Shown here one piece after another: positions 24,378-34,826 of a stretch of 64,000 nucleotides of DNA (positions are counted from its first letter, which is position 1; every line of letters begins with the position of its first letter). The DNA is from Topomyia yanbarensis (Eukaryota; Arthropoda; Insecta; Diptera; Culicidae). The notes under the pieces are model-generated. The model was given only the letters and a program-made list of their open reading frames with translations, was not told the DNA's origin and made no database searches. Both the position numbers and the translations under genes were made by a program. The stretch spans positions 199,595,125 through 199,659,124 of the forward strand of contig NC_080671.1 of assembly GCF_030247195.1 (NCBI RefSeq). The letters are read 5' to 3'.

Positions 24378-25010
24378 GGTGATCATTCTGAGCGGTAGGA
24401 CCCGTTTCCTGCCTTCCAATAAACGGACGAAGCGAACAAGGCACAAACAGCGAAACAAAAGACGGACTGTGATAAGATATAAAAACACAAAGTACGATCG
24501 ATCGACCACCGCCGGCGGTGACTGAACTAGACTGTCGTGAATTTTATTTGGCGCACTTTATCACAGATAATACATGTACAACGGCGGGGGCATATGCACA
24601 GATTGCGCTCTGCCGCAACATACTCCCCCACCAAAACGAATGTTTTTTTGTTAACAGCTGTATGATTGGTTTAATAAAGTCAAACGACGGGTACTGCAGA
24701 ACTTTTGAAATGAACTTCGACATGTTTCCTCCATTGTAGTAACTTTGGACGGTGGTATTCCATTGTGTTGACATGATGGCGTTCAGCGATTTACTTCGGC
24801 GGAGCACTTGCTTTTGATGACTGCATTTGGGGACGTTGCGATCGGTGCAACTGGAAGTTGATCCCACTGGAGTAATGCATTCCACTAAGCGGCTGCAAGT
24901 ACGCCCACACCGGCTTAGCTCCGCACCGGCTGTAAATGGATTTGATTTCACTGTTGCTAACTGGAATAAATACTGATTCAATTGTCCTTGTGACTCATTC
25001 AACTGAGTAT
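24378..25010 (-). mobile_element. Possible 3' end of an LTR retrotransposon
   Basis: On the minus strand a purine-rich tract (TTTTGGTGGGGGAGTA, around 24620-24640) is followed directly by TGTTGCGGCAGAG. That is the layout of a polypurine tract and an LTR starting TGTTG. Within about 240 bp there is an AATAAA signal, a TTTTATATC box and a possible CA end near 24378. The upstream 152-codon minus frame (24544-25002) runs through the tract and matches no pol domain I recognise. No second LTR is present. It could instead be chance or an unrelated repeat. Confidence 0.35.
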
Positions 25011-25335
25011 TTTAAATATTTTTTCCCAAATATCTAAGACAATGTTTTAAAATGTTAAAAAATATATAAAATAATAACTTTTAAACCTTCCGCAGACGAG
25101 ACAACAGGACAGACGTTACAAAAAATATTCACTGTGCATTCTGTTTTAATTATTCACACACTGTTGCCGCGGCTTTTAACTCTAATATTTAAATTATTTT
25201 GTTTCATCAATGATCTCCAATTTCTGGGAATACTTTAATTGTTCATTCTGCACATTTCAAAAATGCTCAAAAATATTTAAGTAGAATTATTCCAAGGATT
25301 CCATATAGGCGTAAAACAGCATTCGTTTATATTTT

Positions 25336-27260
25336 TGCCTTTCTAATATAAAGAAAGGCTATGCAATCACTGTAAAAATCGACTTTTTAAACGAGGCCCG
25401 GAGGGCCAAGTGTCATACACCATTCGATTCAGTTCGTCGAGATCGGCAAATGTCTGTGTGTGTATGTATGTGTGTGTATCACTTAAACTCACACAATTTT
25501 CTCAGAGATGGCTGAACCGATTTTCGCAAACTTAGTTCATCTGAAAGGTATAACGCTCCTTAAAGCTGCTATTGAATTTTTAGTTGATCCGACTTCCGGT
25601 TCCGGAGTTACGAGTTGAAGAGTGCGGTCACACAGCAAATTCCCATATAAACTGGTACCACCATGATGTTAAAATGATGTAAAACATATTAAAATTGATG
25701 TAACATTACTCTAGTTTGCGGGCCTGGACCACTAATGATCATTTAAAGCAGCTTTGACCACATTGGCCACCTATGACGGTTCATGACGCCCCCGGGGAAC
25801 AAATGAAAGATATAGTACTACCGTTAACTGCTGCTGAATTTCATTCGGTTCTGACTCTTGCTTCCGGAGTTACAGGGGTGTTAGTAATGATATACTGGAA
25901 TTTCCCATATAAATCGGTACAATCGTAATACCTCAGAGGCTAAAAACTATTGAAATGGTCACCAAATTACTTCTAATCGCAGATCTAGATCACTGATTGC
26001 CAATCAAACATTCTTTGAATATATTGTCTACTATCGACGATTCCGGAAGTCCGGAATTCCGGTCATATTCCACAATTAAAGTCACATCGGTTCTTCGGTG
26101 ATGACTGAACCGATTTTCTCAAACCAAGTCTCAAATGGAAGGAAAAATATGCAGTTGAGTGTTGCGTCGCCGCCCCTCCTCCCCCGCCTTGCCCTTACAC
26201 CTCCCTCCTTCATCACTCCCCTCCCGTTGGACCACCCTCACGCCCGCATTTCCTTCGTCCACCCCGTATACCGAAATAAGATGAAGCATTTCTGACGCAT
26301 CCTCCACTCCTACTCTACTAACCCCCCATTCCACCAACATTTCAAAATATAATCACATGAAGATAACATTGAACTCATGCTGATTAAGCTAATTAAATAT
26401 TATTCTTTTGCCTTTCTCATATAGAAAGGTTATGCAATTGCTCCAAAAACCGACTTTCTAACCGAGGCCCGGAGGGTCGAGTCTCATATAACATTCGACT
26501 CAGTTCGCCGAGATTGCAAAATATCTGTGTGTATGTATGTGTATGTATGTATGTATGTATGTATGTATGTATGTATGTATGTATGTATGTATGTATGTAT
26601 GTATGTATGTATGTATGTATGTATGTATGTATGTATGTATGTATGTATGTATGTATGTATGTGTGTGTACGTGCGGATTTGTTAACAAAATGTCCACATC
26701 GGTTTCTCGGAGATGGCTGAACCGATTTTTACAAACTAAGATTCAAATGAAAGGTATAATATTCCCATAGGTTGCTATTGAATTTCATTTTCAACCGACA
26801 TCTTGTTCCGGATTACGAGTTGAAGAGTATGGTTACAAAACAAAATTTGTAGATTTGTCCACATCGGTTTCTCGGAATTTTCTGAACCGATTTTGACAAA
26901 CTTGATTTTAAATGAAAAATCCATCAGCTGCTGTCTAGGTCACCAACAGTCATTTAAAGTCTTTTTAGCCACACTGGCCACCATCGACGGATCCGGAAGC
27001 ATCCAAATTCAGAATAACGGTTATATTGGTTTCTCGAAAATGGCTAGAACAATTTGATCAACTTAATCTCAAATGAAAGGTGCTGCGTCCCCGGAAACTG
27101 ATATTAAATTCCATCTCCATCCGATTTCCAGCTCCGGAGTTACGGGTTGTGGAGTGCGATCACATAGAAAACTCCGATTCAAACCGATACCGCGATGAAT
27201 GCAAAAAGGTGCTCTTAAAGTTATATTGTACGAACCAGCTATTAAATCATAGTTTGGAGA
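25336..27260 (+). repeat. Two direct copies of an abundant Aedes-type dispersed repeat
   Basis: Copies start at about 25336 and 26407 with 'ttttgcctttct..ata(aa)gaaagg', a small hairpin, then 'gaggcccggaggg'. A GT-rich microsatellite follows, then 'gagatggctgaaccgatttt' blocks with 'ttccggttccggagttacg'. The mctgaaccgatttt block recurs at about 25511, 26103, 26713, 26882 and 27045, so the body is itself internally repeated. No coding frame exceeds background. I recognise the family from Aedes sequence but cannot name it. Confidence 0.75.
26531..26661. repeat. (GTAT)n microsatellite
   Basis: About 130 bp of nearly pure GTAT repeat sits at the variable GT-rich position of the dispersed repeat. 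The apparent reading frames across it (MYVCMYVC on plus, HTYIHTYI on minus) are artefacts of the repeat. Confidence 0.97.
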
Positions 27261-27299
27261 AATGAGACAGGCACAATTGCACCTCTAGGTGAATTAAAA

Positions 27300-27789
27300 C
27301 AGGTTTTTGTTCTACTGATTAGTCAGAAAAATTTGGCCATTTTTATATTTAATTTCGAAAAAGTGGTTTTGATAAAATCTGCCTTAAAAATGTTAAAAAC
27401 ACCCTGAGCAGGAAAAATGTACAAAATCCAACAACTCAGAGAACGGGTTTGGACAGCCATCCGACCCGTTAAAACAACTACTCTTGCACGGAACCTGATT
27501 CCTCCCCATCACTACCTTACGGCATTAATTCAGGGAGAGGTTTTATTATGTGTACAGCACACACTCCAATCCAACTACTTAGTAGTTAGTTCTTTCAGTA
27601 CAGAACACCTCCTCGACACAGTTTTCAACCAGCCACACAACATGGCAATTTCTGTATGGCAGTAGGAAAGCTAACTGTGAATGTGCTAGTGCTCTTCTCC
27701 TACGAGGACATTCTGGGCAAACATCAGATTGTCTAATTTACTAAGCTTTTGTTCCATTTAGTATCACATCCTCGTCGAGCTCCCGACTT
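27300..27789. other. Unrecognised mixed-composition sequence
   Basis: An 82-codon plus frame (27417-27665) has no domain I recognise. The position directly beyond the R1-type tandem block suggests it may belong to the 3' untranslated end of that element, but this is unproven. Confidence 0.3.
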
Positions 27790-28660
27790 GTTCGCGAACT
27801 ATTTGGTCTAGTCCCCGACGATGGACTTAGCCTACTCCAACGGAGAATTCCCCGACGAGCCAACCAGCCAGGTGCAGAGGACAGTTCGGCCGTTCCGGTG
27901 GAGCAGACCGTCCGGTTCGCCAGTGGCCAGACGAGCCGCAACTGATGGTGTCTCGTCGCAATCTACTCAGTCTAGTCCCGGCGGTTACTCTAGTTTAAGC
28001 CTACCGAAAGTACCTCGGCGAAAGTAGTTCTTTTTTTCGATTATAGAGGTTTTAACCTTAAGGTCATTCGCCTCTTCGGGGTAGAAAAGTTTCTCATGAA
28101 AAATTTCTAACCCTATGTGCGGGGTCGGGACTCGAACCCAGGTGCGCTGCGTACAAGGCAATCGATTTACCAACTACGCTACGCCCACCCCCTGAAAGTA
28201 GTTCTCCCAATACCGATTCTTTTTTTGTTTCTGCGCCACCAATTCCCTTTGGCTCCCTGTTCGGTGCCATTTAGCACAGAAAATCCTTTAAGCCCTTTGA
28301 CTCCCTTCTCGTGCTATTTTGTACCATTTCCTTGATGAGCCATTCAGCTTCCGATTTGTTCGCGAAAATACCCGGTCTAGTCCCCGACGATGGATCTAAT
28401 CTACTCCAATGGAAAGCTCCCCGGCGAAGGAAGTTTTCCCGAAACCGAGCCGTTCAGCCAAGTGACTAGATCAGTTCGACGATTCCAGTGAAGCAAGGCG
28501 TCCGTTTCGCTGGTTCCCCAACGACCCGCGACTGTATCTGTGGTATCTAGTCGCGATCTACTTAGTCCAGACCCCGGCGATTAATCTAGTTTACGCCGAC
28601 GGAGAGTTCCCTGACGAAAGAAGTTCACCCGACACCGATTTGGTTTTCTCTATACAGAAA
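27790..28660 (-). repeat. Degenerate tandem repeats of the R1-type LINE 3' end
   Basis: A GC-rich module 'gtccccgacgatggatctaa/gcctactcc(a/g)acgg' recurs at about 27812, 27975, 28381, 28570 and, inside the recognisable R1 fragment, 29023. Spacing is roughly 160-240 bp once nested insertions are discounted. The modules share 'ttgttcgcgaa' and 'cgcaactgatggtgtctcgtcgcaatctac' type neighbours. Because one module lies within the R1-type block, I read the array as its 3' region. A SINE sits inside it. Confidence 0.6.
28032..28193 (-). mobile_element. tRNA-derived SINE, copy 2
   Basis: A 12-bp target duplication, GAAAGTAGTTCT, flanks exactly at 28020-28031 and 28194-28205. On the minus strand the head has a consensus A box (TAGCGTAGTTGG) and B box (GGTTCGAGTCC). 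It is followed by an unrelated body and the tail 'cctctataatcgaaaaaaa'. The body and tail match the copy at 7788-7944. It was mobilised in trans by a LINE. Confidence 0.9.
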
Positions 28661-28909
28661 TGTTTCGATTATATCACGCCTAGTTAGATATAGGGATGGA
28701 TGTATACATGTATAAAACAATATTTAAGTGCCCCTATTGTTGCGCTACCATTTGACTCAATTCGTTGAACAAATATGGCAGATACTGCTCTAACCAACGG
28801 CTTCAAATGGGTAGGGTGATAATAGAAACATGGCGCAAATGGGCTCATCACCCTACATAGAAACATGCATACATATATAGATATATAAGCGTGATATGAT
28901 CGAAACATT
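28659..28909. mobile_element. ~250-bp MITE next to the R1 fragment
   Basis: Ends read AATGTTTCGATTATATCACG (left) and AATGTTTCGATCATATCACG (from the right), followed by further AT-rich inverted similarity. I could not define a target duplication. It separates the 3' repeat modules from the rest of the R1 fragment. Confidence 0.65.
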
Positions 28910-28912
28910 ACT

Positions 28913-29762
28913 GTACTTCTTTCGGGCCAACCGGTAGGATGCCGTGGTCAGTCCAGCGATTCCGGGTGGAGCGTGGCATACGACGACCCATCCCCAGTGC
29001 TCTGTCGCAGTCTTCTCGCCTAGTCCCCGGCAGTGGATCTAGCCTACTCCGGCGGAGAGTTTCCCAGCAATGATTGCACTCCCGATACCGATACTCGTTT
29101 TTCGTCACGCCATTTCCTCGGGCATGATCTGCGTCACCACTCTATCGACCACGTTCCACGTTCGTTTACATCGCTTGTCATTCTGAAGACGACATTATCC
29201 GGGTTGATATCCGGTCCTCCCGTTTTTAGCATCTCCCTGTGCGGTGCTTCGAAACTCGAACATTTCAAGATCACATGCTCCGGTATCTCCTCGACGTTCT
29301 CACACTCCGAGCACAACAGTGATGTTGCATGCCGGAAGCAATGAAGATACTTCCTGAAGCAGGCGTGGCCCAACAGAAACTGTGTCAAGTGGAAGTTCAC
29401 CTCTCCATGCTTTCTATTGACCCACGTCATCAGTAGGTCCACCTTCCCTTCTTCGTATTGTCCAACTCCTGCTGCCACCTCACCATCGAATCTATTCTCA
29501 CCCTCTTCCTAACGTTTCTGGTGTTTCTCTGACTTTAGCACTCGATATCCTCCACCAGAGGGATGCACATGGAGGTTAACCCGGCGATAAAATATACTGC
29601 CTCCGGCGATAGTGTTCTGTACGCTCTCGCGACTCGTATGGCCATTAGCTGGAACGTCCTCGTCAGCTTTTCGCGATTCCGTGTAGTTTTCTGAACCGCA
29701 CCCCAGGCGGGAGCCCCATATCACGGTATCGATGACAAGACAATTAATAGCAGACGTCTCGT
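28913..29762 (-). pseudogene. R1-type LINE 3' fragment, copy 1 of the 944-bp duplication
   Basis: The minus-strand translation gives the RT thumb and C-terminal zinc-knuckle region in shifted frames. YGAPAWGAVQKTTR is followed by LTRTFQLMAIRVARAYRT and then HLTQFLLGHACFRKYLHCFR. CSECENVEEIPEHVILKC has CX2C..H..C spacing. Stops and frameshifts are shared with the copy at 34827-35676, from which it differs at about four positions, so both derive from one already dead element. With 94 bp of a DNA element (29763-29856) it forms the left member of the direct repeat around the LOA-type LINE. Confidence 0.85.
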
Positions 29763-29856
29763 CTGCCCTTTTATGCAATTGTGACGTTAGCGCCAAAAGG
29801 AATTTTTGTCGGGAAATCAATTTTTGCGTTTCGTGTTGTTTTCAAAAGCACGATTA
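29763..29856 (+). mobile_element. Truncated left end of the CTGCCC-TIR element
   Basis: It begins CTGCCCTTTTATGCAA exactly as at 35677 and breaks off after 'agcacgatta', where LOA sequence starts. At the other copy the sequence continues, which shows the break is the LOA insertion point. Confidence 0.8.
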
Positions 29857-30071
29857 TCAGGAATCAGAATATATTGGCTCAAATGGCACGTTCCCCGTAC
29901 ATAGTCGGGGATTTGTGCCTTGCCGTGTGTTTTCATCATTTCCTGAGCGGAAGGAAAGGACAAGGAGGTGTGGGGAAGTAGACTTGGAAGGGTGGGAAAA
30001 ACAGCACAAAACAAAAAATAAACAACAGGTAAATTAAACTCACAAGTAGTTCAACTTGCCTGCGAATAAGC

Positions 30072-33000
30072 CTAAAGCTCTTTACCACATTGGATAAGAA
30101 ACTTTAGTATGTCTCTGAGTTTCAGTCGACCAAACATGGTTTCGTCTATATAAGGACGGCTGAAGACTCGTAATCGCAATTGCGCTAGCGCTGGGCAGTT
30201 GCATATCAGATGATATGAAGTTCCGTAGTCGGATTCACAAAGATCACATGAAAAAGACTCAGCGCGCTGAATAGTTGCCATGTGATAATTGAGTTTGCAG
30301 TGGCCGGTTAAAGCCCTGGTCAGCATGCCGCAGTGGAGCTTCGAAAAATGTAAGAGATTTTTCGAAACCACTGGGCATGGTTGTTCTAGAAACGCCTTTG
30401 TTTGGCGACACGTTTGTAGATTTCTCCAATAATTGCGGTGCTCGGACGAAGCCCAGGACCGTATTTTTTCCCTTATCCAACTTGTCGAAATTGGCAGCGC
30501 GGGCTCAGGACCAATGAAGTCAATCGCTGAACCTGCCCTGGCCAATTCGTCAGCCCATTCATTTCCAGTAATACCGCAATGTCCGGGCACCCAGACAAGG
30601 TAGATAGTGTTGACAATGCTTAGTTCTTCGATTTGGGTTCGGCACGCGATCACTAGCTTGGACCGGGATTTGTCTGAGCTAAGGGCCTTGATTGCAGCCT
30701 GACTATCGGAGCAGAAGTTTATAACTCTGCCGGACAAACTCAGTTGAAGGGCCGATTGCACCCCGCACATAATCGCAAAGATTTCTGCTTGGAATACAGT
30801 ACAGTATCTACCTAGTGAGTGAGACTGTTCCAGTCTCATTTCACGACAGTAGACACCAGCACCAGCACGTCCCTCCATCAGAGAACCGTCAGTGTAACAA
30901 ACCACTTGCGTTTGTTGTTGTCTTTCCATAAAGCCAGACAACCACTCCTCTCGAGAGGGAATCTTAACATGGAATGTCCTGTAAGGAAAACTACAAGTGA
31001 GTGTAATATCGCTGGGAGCAAGAATATCTTCACCCCATGTAACCATTTGTGACCACAATCGTGTATGACTGGTAGCAAGATCAACATGATTACTGTTCCA
31101 AAGCCCAGTAACCTGCAGTCTGTATGCACATGATAGTGCTTCTTGTTTTAAGTGTATGTGTAATGGTTTGATATTTAAAAGTGCCTCAAGAGCAGCAGTC
31201 GGAGTCGTGGTGAAAGCACCAGTCAACGCCATGAGCGCCATTCTTTGCAGATGGTTTAGCTTTGACTGGACTGTCACCACCTCTCCCCTCTGCCACCACA
31301 CAAGGCATCCGTATGACAGTATTGGACGTACAATTGTCGTGTAAATCCAATAGATGTATTTAGGTTTGAGACCCCAGGTCTTTCCAAAAGTTCGTCTGCA
31401 CTGCCCGAAGGCCATGCACGCTTTCTTGACTCTGAACTCAATGTGAGCAGACCAATTCAGTTTGGAATCCAATATGACTCCAACGTATTTGACTTGATCT
31501 GCACACAGCAGCTCAGAATCAAAGAACTGCAAGGGACGAACCCCGGTTGTTATTCGCTTCTTCGTGAAAAGAACCATTGAAGTTTTGCTTGGGTTAACTG
31601 ATAGTTTAACTTGTCGACACCACTGTTCGACAGCTCTTAATGCCTGTTGCATCAAGTCAAAGATTGTTCCGATGCAAAATCCAGTAATTAGTATTTGGTA
31701 ATCGTCAGCAAACCCGTAGGTTGGAAATCCAAGCTCATTGAGTTTCTTCAACAAGCCGTCAGCTACTAAGTTCCATAACAAAGGTGACAGAACGCCGCCC
31801 TGAGGACAACCGCAAATACTCAACTTCCGTATCTCAGCCTGTCGCAGTGACGAGCAAAGTATGCGGTTACTAAGCATTGCGTTTATCCAACCTGAGATAC
31901 ATGCAGGTATCCCATGACCGCGCGTCGCTTCCAGAATAGACTGGAAGGACACATTGTCAAAAGCACCCTCAATATCTAGGAATACACCCAAGCTAGATTG
32001 CTTCAACGAGAAGGCTTTCTCAATGTTGTAAACAACATCGTAAAGCAGAGTGATCGTGGATTTCCCACACTGATATGCATGTTGCATTTTGTGCAGTGGA
32101 TATTCAACTAAACTAACGTTCCTGATGTGATGATCGATTATCCGTTCCAAAGCTTTCAGAAGAAAAGAACTTAAGCTGATAGGCCTAAAACTCTTGGCTT
32201 CTTCATAGCTTGAGCGCCCCCCTTTGGGAATAAATCTAACAGTTATTTCTCGCCATGCTTTCGGGATATACCCGGTAGCAAGACTGGAAAGCAAAATCTT
32301 TTTCAAGACATGTTTAAGGATATCAAATCCCTTTTGCAGTAGCACGGGAAGTATTCCATCTTTTCCGGGTGATTTGTATGGAGCAAAGCTGTCAACTGCC
32401 CACTTGACCGATTCAGTGGAAACCAATGTGCGTGCTAGCGCCCACGAGTCCGAATCACCAGAATGAGATCTGTGAACATTGATCAACTCCGGATCGATAC
32501 AACCTGGAAAGTGTGTGTCGAAGAGACAATTAAGAACATCTTTTTCGTCTGTCACATAAACACCATCTCTGGTTTTCAAGGAGTTCATCTGAAAATCATT
32601 CGATTTGGAGAGAATTTTATTTAATCTGCTAGCCTCGTTCAGACTAGAGACATTAGTGCATAGGCTTTGCCAGCCAGCCCGTTCTGCAGATCTAAGACAT
32701 TTCTTATATGCACTACGAGCTGACCTGAAAGCCCTGGAGTCATCACGCTGACGCCGGTTCCAAGCTCTTCTCATAACTTTCTTCATTCTATCAAGCTCAG
32801 CCCTCCACCAAGGGGTTCCCCTAGTCGATTTAACAGTACGAAGTGGACAAGCTTCTTCGTAGGATGCTAATATGAATGAGTTTGTCGTATCCACGACGTC
32901 ATCTAAGTCGTCTAGTTGACTAATTGTTGGAAAATATCCATGAAATTTAGTCGCTAAGTTTTCCAAAAAGAGGTCCCAGTTTGTAGACTTAGGATTACGA

Positions 33001-33716
33001 TATGTCACCACATTGAAGGTGACATCAAAATGCTCGAAAAATATATATTTATGATCGGATAGAGACGGTTCAGTTTCATTTGGAACCTGCCAATTTCCCA
33101 GTTCATGCAAAATTCTATCAGAGCAAAGTGTTATGTCTAACACCTCCTCCCTCCCAGACCTCGCAAAAGTTGGTCGGTTTCCCACATTCAGAATATGGAG
33201 ATTTGTACTACTTATGTACTCCATCAGTTCAGAGCCTCTCAGATTGATGTCTGAGCTGCCCCAAATGATGTGATGAGCATTCGCATCACTGCCGATAATG
33301 AGCGGAAGCCCATTTCTGCTACAATATGATACAACGCTTTTGAAATCATCAGAAGGAGATGATTCGTTATGCGGTAGGTATGCTGAACAGTATATATATT
33401 TTTTGTCTACGTTTCCGACAGTCAATGTAATTGTGACAACACAGATATCGCGAGTTGTGAGCTCCGATATGAGACACGCGTCAATAACCTTATTTGCAAG
33501 AATGCAAGCACGAGGCATTTCACGTGGGTTAGTCATGCCTGTCTTGTTGTAAGCAATGAAGGCAGTGTTAAGTAACTTTCCAAAATAGAAGTTTCCTTTA
33601 TGGAAATACGGTTCTTGAACCAATGCTATGGAAGCTTTACCTTCCTGCATGAGTCGAGATAAATTCATAGTTGCTGTACGTTTATGTTGGAGATTGACTT
33701 GTGCTATTCTAACCAT
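30072..33716 (-). CDS. LINE ORF2: endonuclease-reverse transcriptase-RNase H
   Basis: 1214 codons without interruption. The AP-type endonuclease spans about residues 1-230, with QEPYF near 34, GSDANAHH at 142-149, LDITL near 194 and SDHK at 220-223. The reverse transcriptase spans about 485-750, with SFRPISLSSFLLK near 509, FLDIEGAFD at 579-587, CPQGGVLSPLLW at 637-648 and the catalytic FADD at 669-672. The RNase H spans about 938-1065, with TDGS at 942, an AEIFA glutamate near 976, SDSQAA at 1003 and GNEWADELA near 1051. A C-terminal CX2C-H-C knuckle lies near 1157-1174. It copies its RNA into DNA at a nicked target (TPRT). RNase H plus AP endonuclease places it in the R1/LOA/I group. LOA (Lian-like) is my best guess from overall resemblance. 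Confidence 0.93.
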   Translation of the reverse strand: MVRIAQVNLQHKRTATMNLSRLMQEGKASIALVQEPYFHKGNFYFGKLLNTAFIAYNKTGMTNPREMPRACILANKVIDACLISELTTRDICVVTITLTVGNVDKKYIYCSAYLPHNESSPSDDFKSVVSYCSRNGLPLIIGSDANAHHIIWGSSDINLRGSELMEYISSTNLHILNVGNRPTFARSGREEVLDITLCSDRILHELGNWQVPNETEPSLSDHKYIFFEHFDVTFNVVTYRNPKSTNWDLFLENLATKFHGYFPTISQLDDLDDVVDTTNSFILASYEEACPLRTVKSTRGTPWWRAELDRMKKVMRRAWNRRQRDDSRAFRSARSAYKKCLRSAERAGWQSLCTNVSSLNEASRLNKILSKSNDFQMNSLKTRDGVYVTDEKDVLNCLFDTHFPGCIDPELINVHRSHSGDSDSWALARTLVSTESVKWAVDSFAPYKSPGKDGILPVLLQKGFDILKHVLKKILLSSLATGYIPKAWREITVRFIPKGGRSSYEEAKSFRPISLSSFLLKALERIIDHHIRNVSLVEYPLHKMQHAYQCGKSTITLLYDVVYNIEKAFSLKQSSLGVFLDIEGAFDNVSFQSILEATRGHGIPACISGWINAMLSNRILCSSLRQAEIRKLSICGCPQGGVLSPLLWNLVADGLLKKLNELGFPTYGFADDYQILITGFCIGTIFDLMQQALRAVEQWCRQVKLSVNPSKTSMVLFTKKRITTGVRPLQFFDSELLCADQVKYVGVILDSKLNWSAHIEFRVKKACMAFGQCRRTFGKTWGLKPKYIYWIYTTIVRPILSYGCLVWWQRGEVVTVQSKLNHLQRMALMALTGAFTTTPTAALEALLNIKPLHIHLKQEALSCAYRLQVTGLWNSNHVDLATSHTRLWSQMVTWGEDILAPSDITLTCSFPYRTFHVKIPSREEWLSGFMERQQQTQVVCYTDGSLMEGRAGAGVYCREMRLEQSHSLGRYCTVFQAEIFAIMCGVQSALQLSLSGRVINFCSDSQAAIKALSSDKSRSKLVIACRTQIEELSIVNTIYLVWVPGHCGITGNEWADELARAGSAIDFIGPEPALPISTSWIREKIRSWASSEHRNYWRNLQTCRQTKAFLEQPCPVVSKNLLHFSKLHCGMLTRALTGHCKLNYHMATIQRAESFSCDLCESDYGTSYHLICNCPALAQLRLRVFSRPYIDETMFGRLKLRDILKFLIQCGKEL

Positions 33717-34826
33717 TGTTGATTAGAGAACTGTACATTTCATCTCCAACACAAATTGCACAACAACTAGAGGACACCAAGCGAGTTGGGATGTTAACGC
33801 ATTTAGCGAGCCATATCAGGTTTAAATGGGACATGATCATTTGATTCCCACGATTTGCGAAGAAACTAATGGTCCACTGTGTCAGAGATTCGCATAACAC
33901 AGCAAGGGCAAAACCCAAAATGCTCCGTGCGCGACTGGCATATTTTAGACCCTCCAATCAGTAAGTCCTCGGCACGGAACTACACCTTGACTTAGGGTCT
34001 CCTACTTTCAGTCGCCTCCTACGACATGGCAGCAGGACTCCAGTGGCTCAATTCTAGGCCGGGTACCACACGGCCTCTGGGCAGGTTCATCTGTACACAT
34101 CGAAATTTGATAATCGAGACTCAACAAAACTTCACCGAACTACCATCAGCCGAGAGTCTCTGCAAACCCCCAGCCAACAAAAATTCGGCAAAATTAAGTG
34201 GATCATCGGTGAAAAAAATCGGTGTGTAGAGTGAACGTTCCGCTGCGTAATGCAGCGTACTGGGGAGTTCGCCCGACTCTTCCCAGGCTCCGTTCGCCAT
34301 TGAGAATGTTTTAAACCCCCTCAACAATTTCACCCATAGCACGGGTCGCATGACACTATGGAATTGGGGTTCCCTGTTTGGTAGATTTTTACCACTGAAA
34401 CAGGTAGTCCGTAGTGTAATTCTTAGCCGGTTGAAACAACCACTACCGACATTACATGGCTTATCTAGGCTGTTCGGTGAAAGAAGCTGACATTGAAGAA
34501 CAGCTTCCATATTTAGATGGGCGAACAGCCGCAGAAGGAAGGAAGGAAGGATAACGGGAGGAGAGGGATTTGGGCTAAGCGCTTATTTAAAGGCGGCACT
34601 GGCTCGCCTTGTCAGGGCTGCTTTAGGGCATGTGGTATTTAGGCCTAGGACGTATAGGGCCCACTACCTCGTCCTACCACACCCGCAGTCAGCCCCCGCT
34701 GCTGGTTCGGGTCGCGAATCACAACTAGTTGCTATCGCGATTAAGCATTATCCACCACCTATGACCCGCCCGGTTGCTTGCAGCTCAGCTTCCCACGTAG
34801 CGTTCCTCCACCACCACGGGGCCCGG
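33717..34826 (-). other. 5' leader region of the LOA-type LINE
   Basis: Two minus frames occur: 82 codons at 33709-33957, ending just inside ORF2, and 129 codons at 34121-34510. Neither shows zinc knuckles or an RRM, so I do not call ORF1. The segment 33960-34090 contains the hairpin-forming GTCGTAGGAGGCGAC followed by a GGCC/GGTACC-rich structured stretch on the minus strand. I have seen that arrangement ahead of insect LINE ORFs. Confidence 0.45.

Larger units (their letters stand above)
29857..34826 (-). mobile_element. LOA-type non-LTR retrotransposon, apparently full ORF2 (4970 bp)
   Basis: The element lies between two 944-bp direct repeats (28913-29856 and 34827-35770). Minus-strand order is a 1.1-kb leader (34826-33717), ORF2 (33716-30072) and a short 3' UTR (30071-29857). 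An uninterrupted EN-RT-RNase H ORF implies recent activity. An ORF1 of normal gag size is not visible in the leader, so the leader may be decayed or part of it may belong to another repeat. A tttccttcc-type microsatellite (about 34535-34550) and a GTCG..CGAC hairpin (about 34014-34028) lie in the leader. Confidence 0.75.

Noticed and set aside
24544..25002. 152-codon minus-strand frame as a gene
   Set aside because: It runs through a probable polypurine tract/LTR boundary and has no domain. It is more likely a chance frame in an LTR remnant.
26514..26770. Open frames of MYVC or YIHT repeats on both strands
   Set aside because: They are translations of the GTAT microsatellite.
28100..28195. 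A tRNA gene on the minus strand (perfect A and B boxes)
   Set aside because: The acceptor stem does not pair, the sequence continues into a SINE body, and the whole unit has a 12-bp target duplication.
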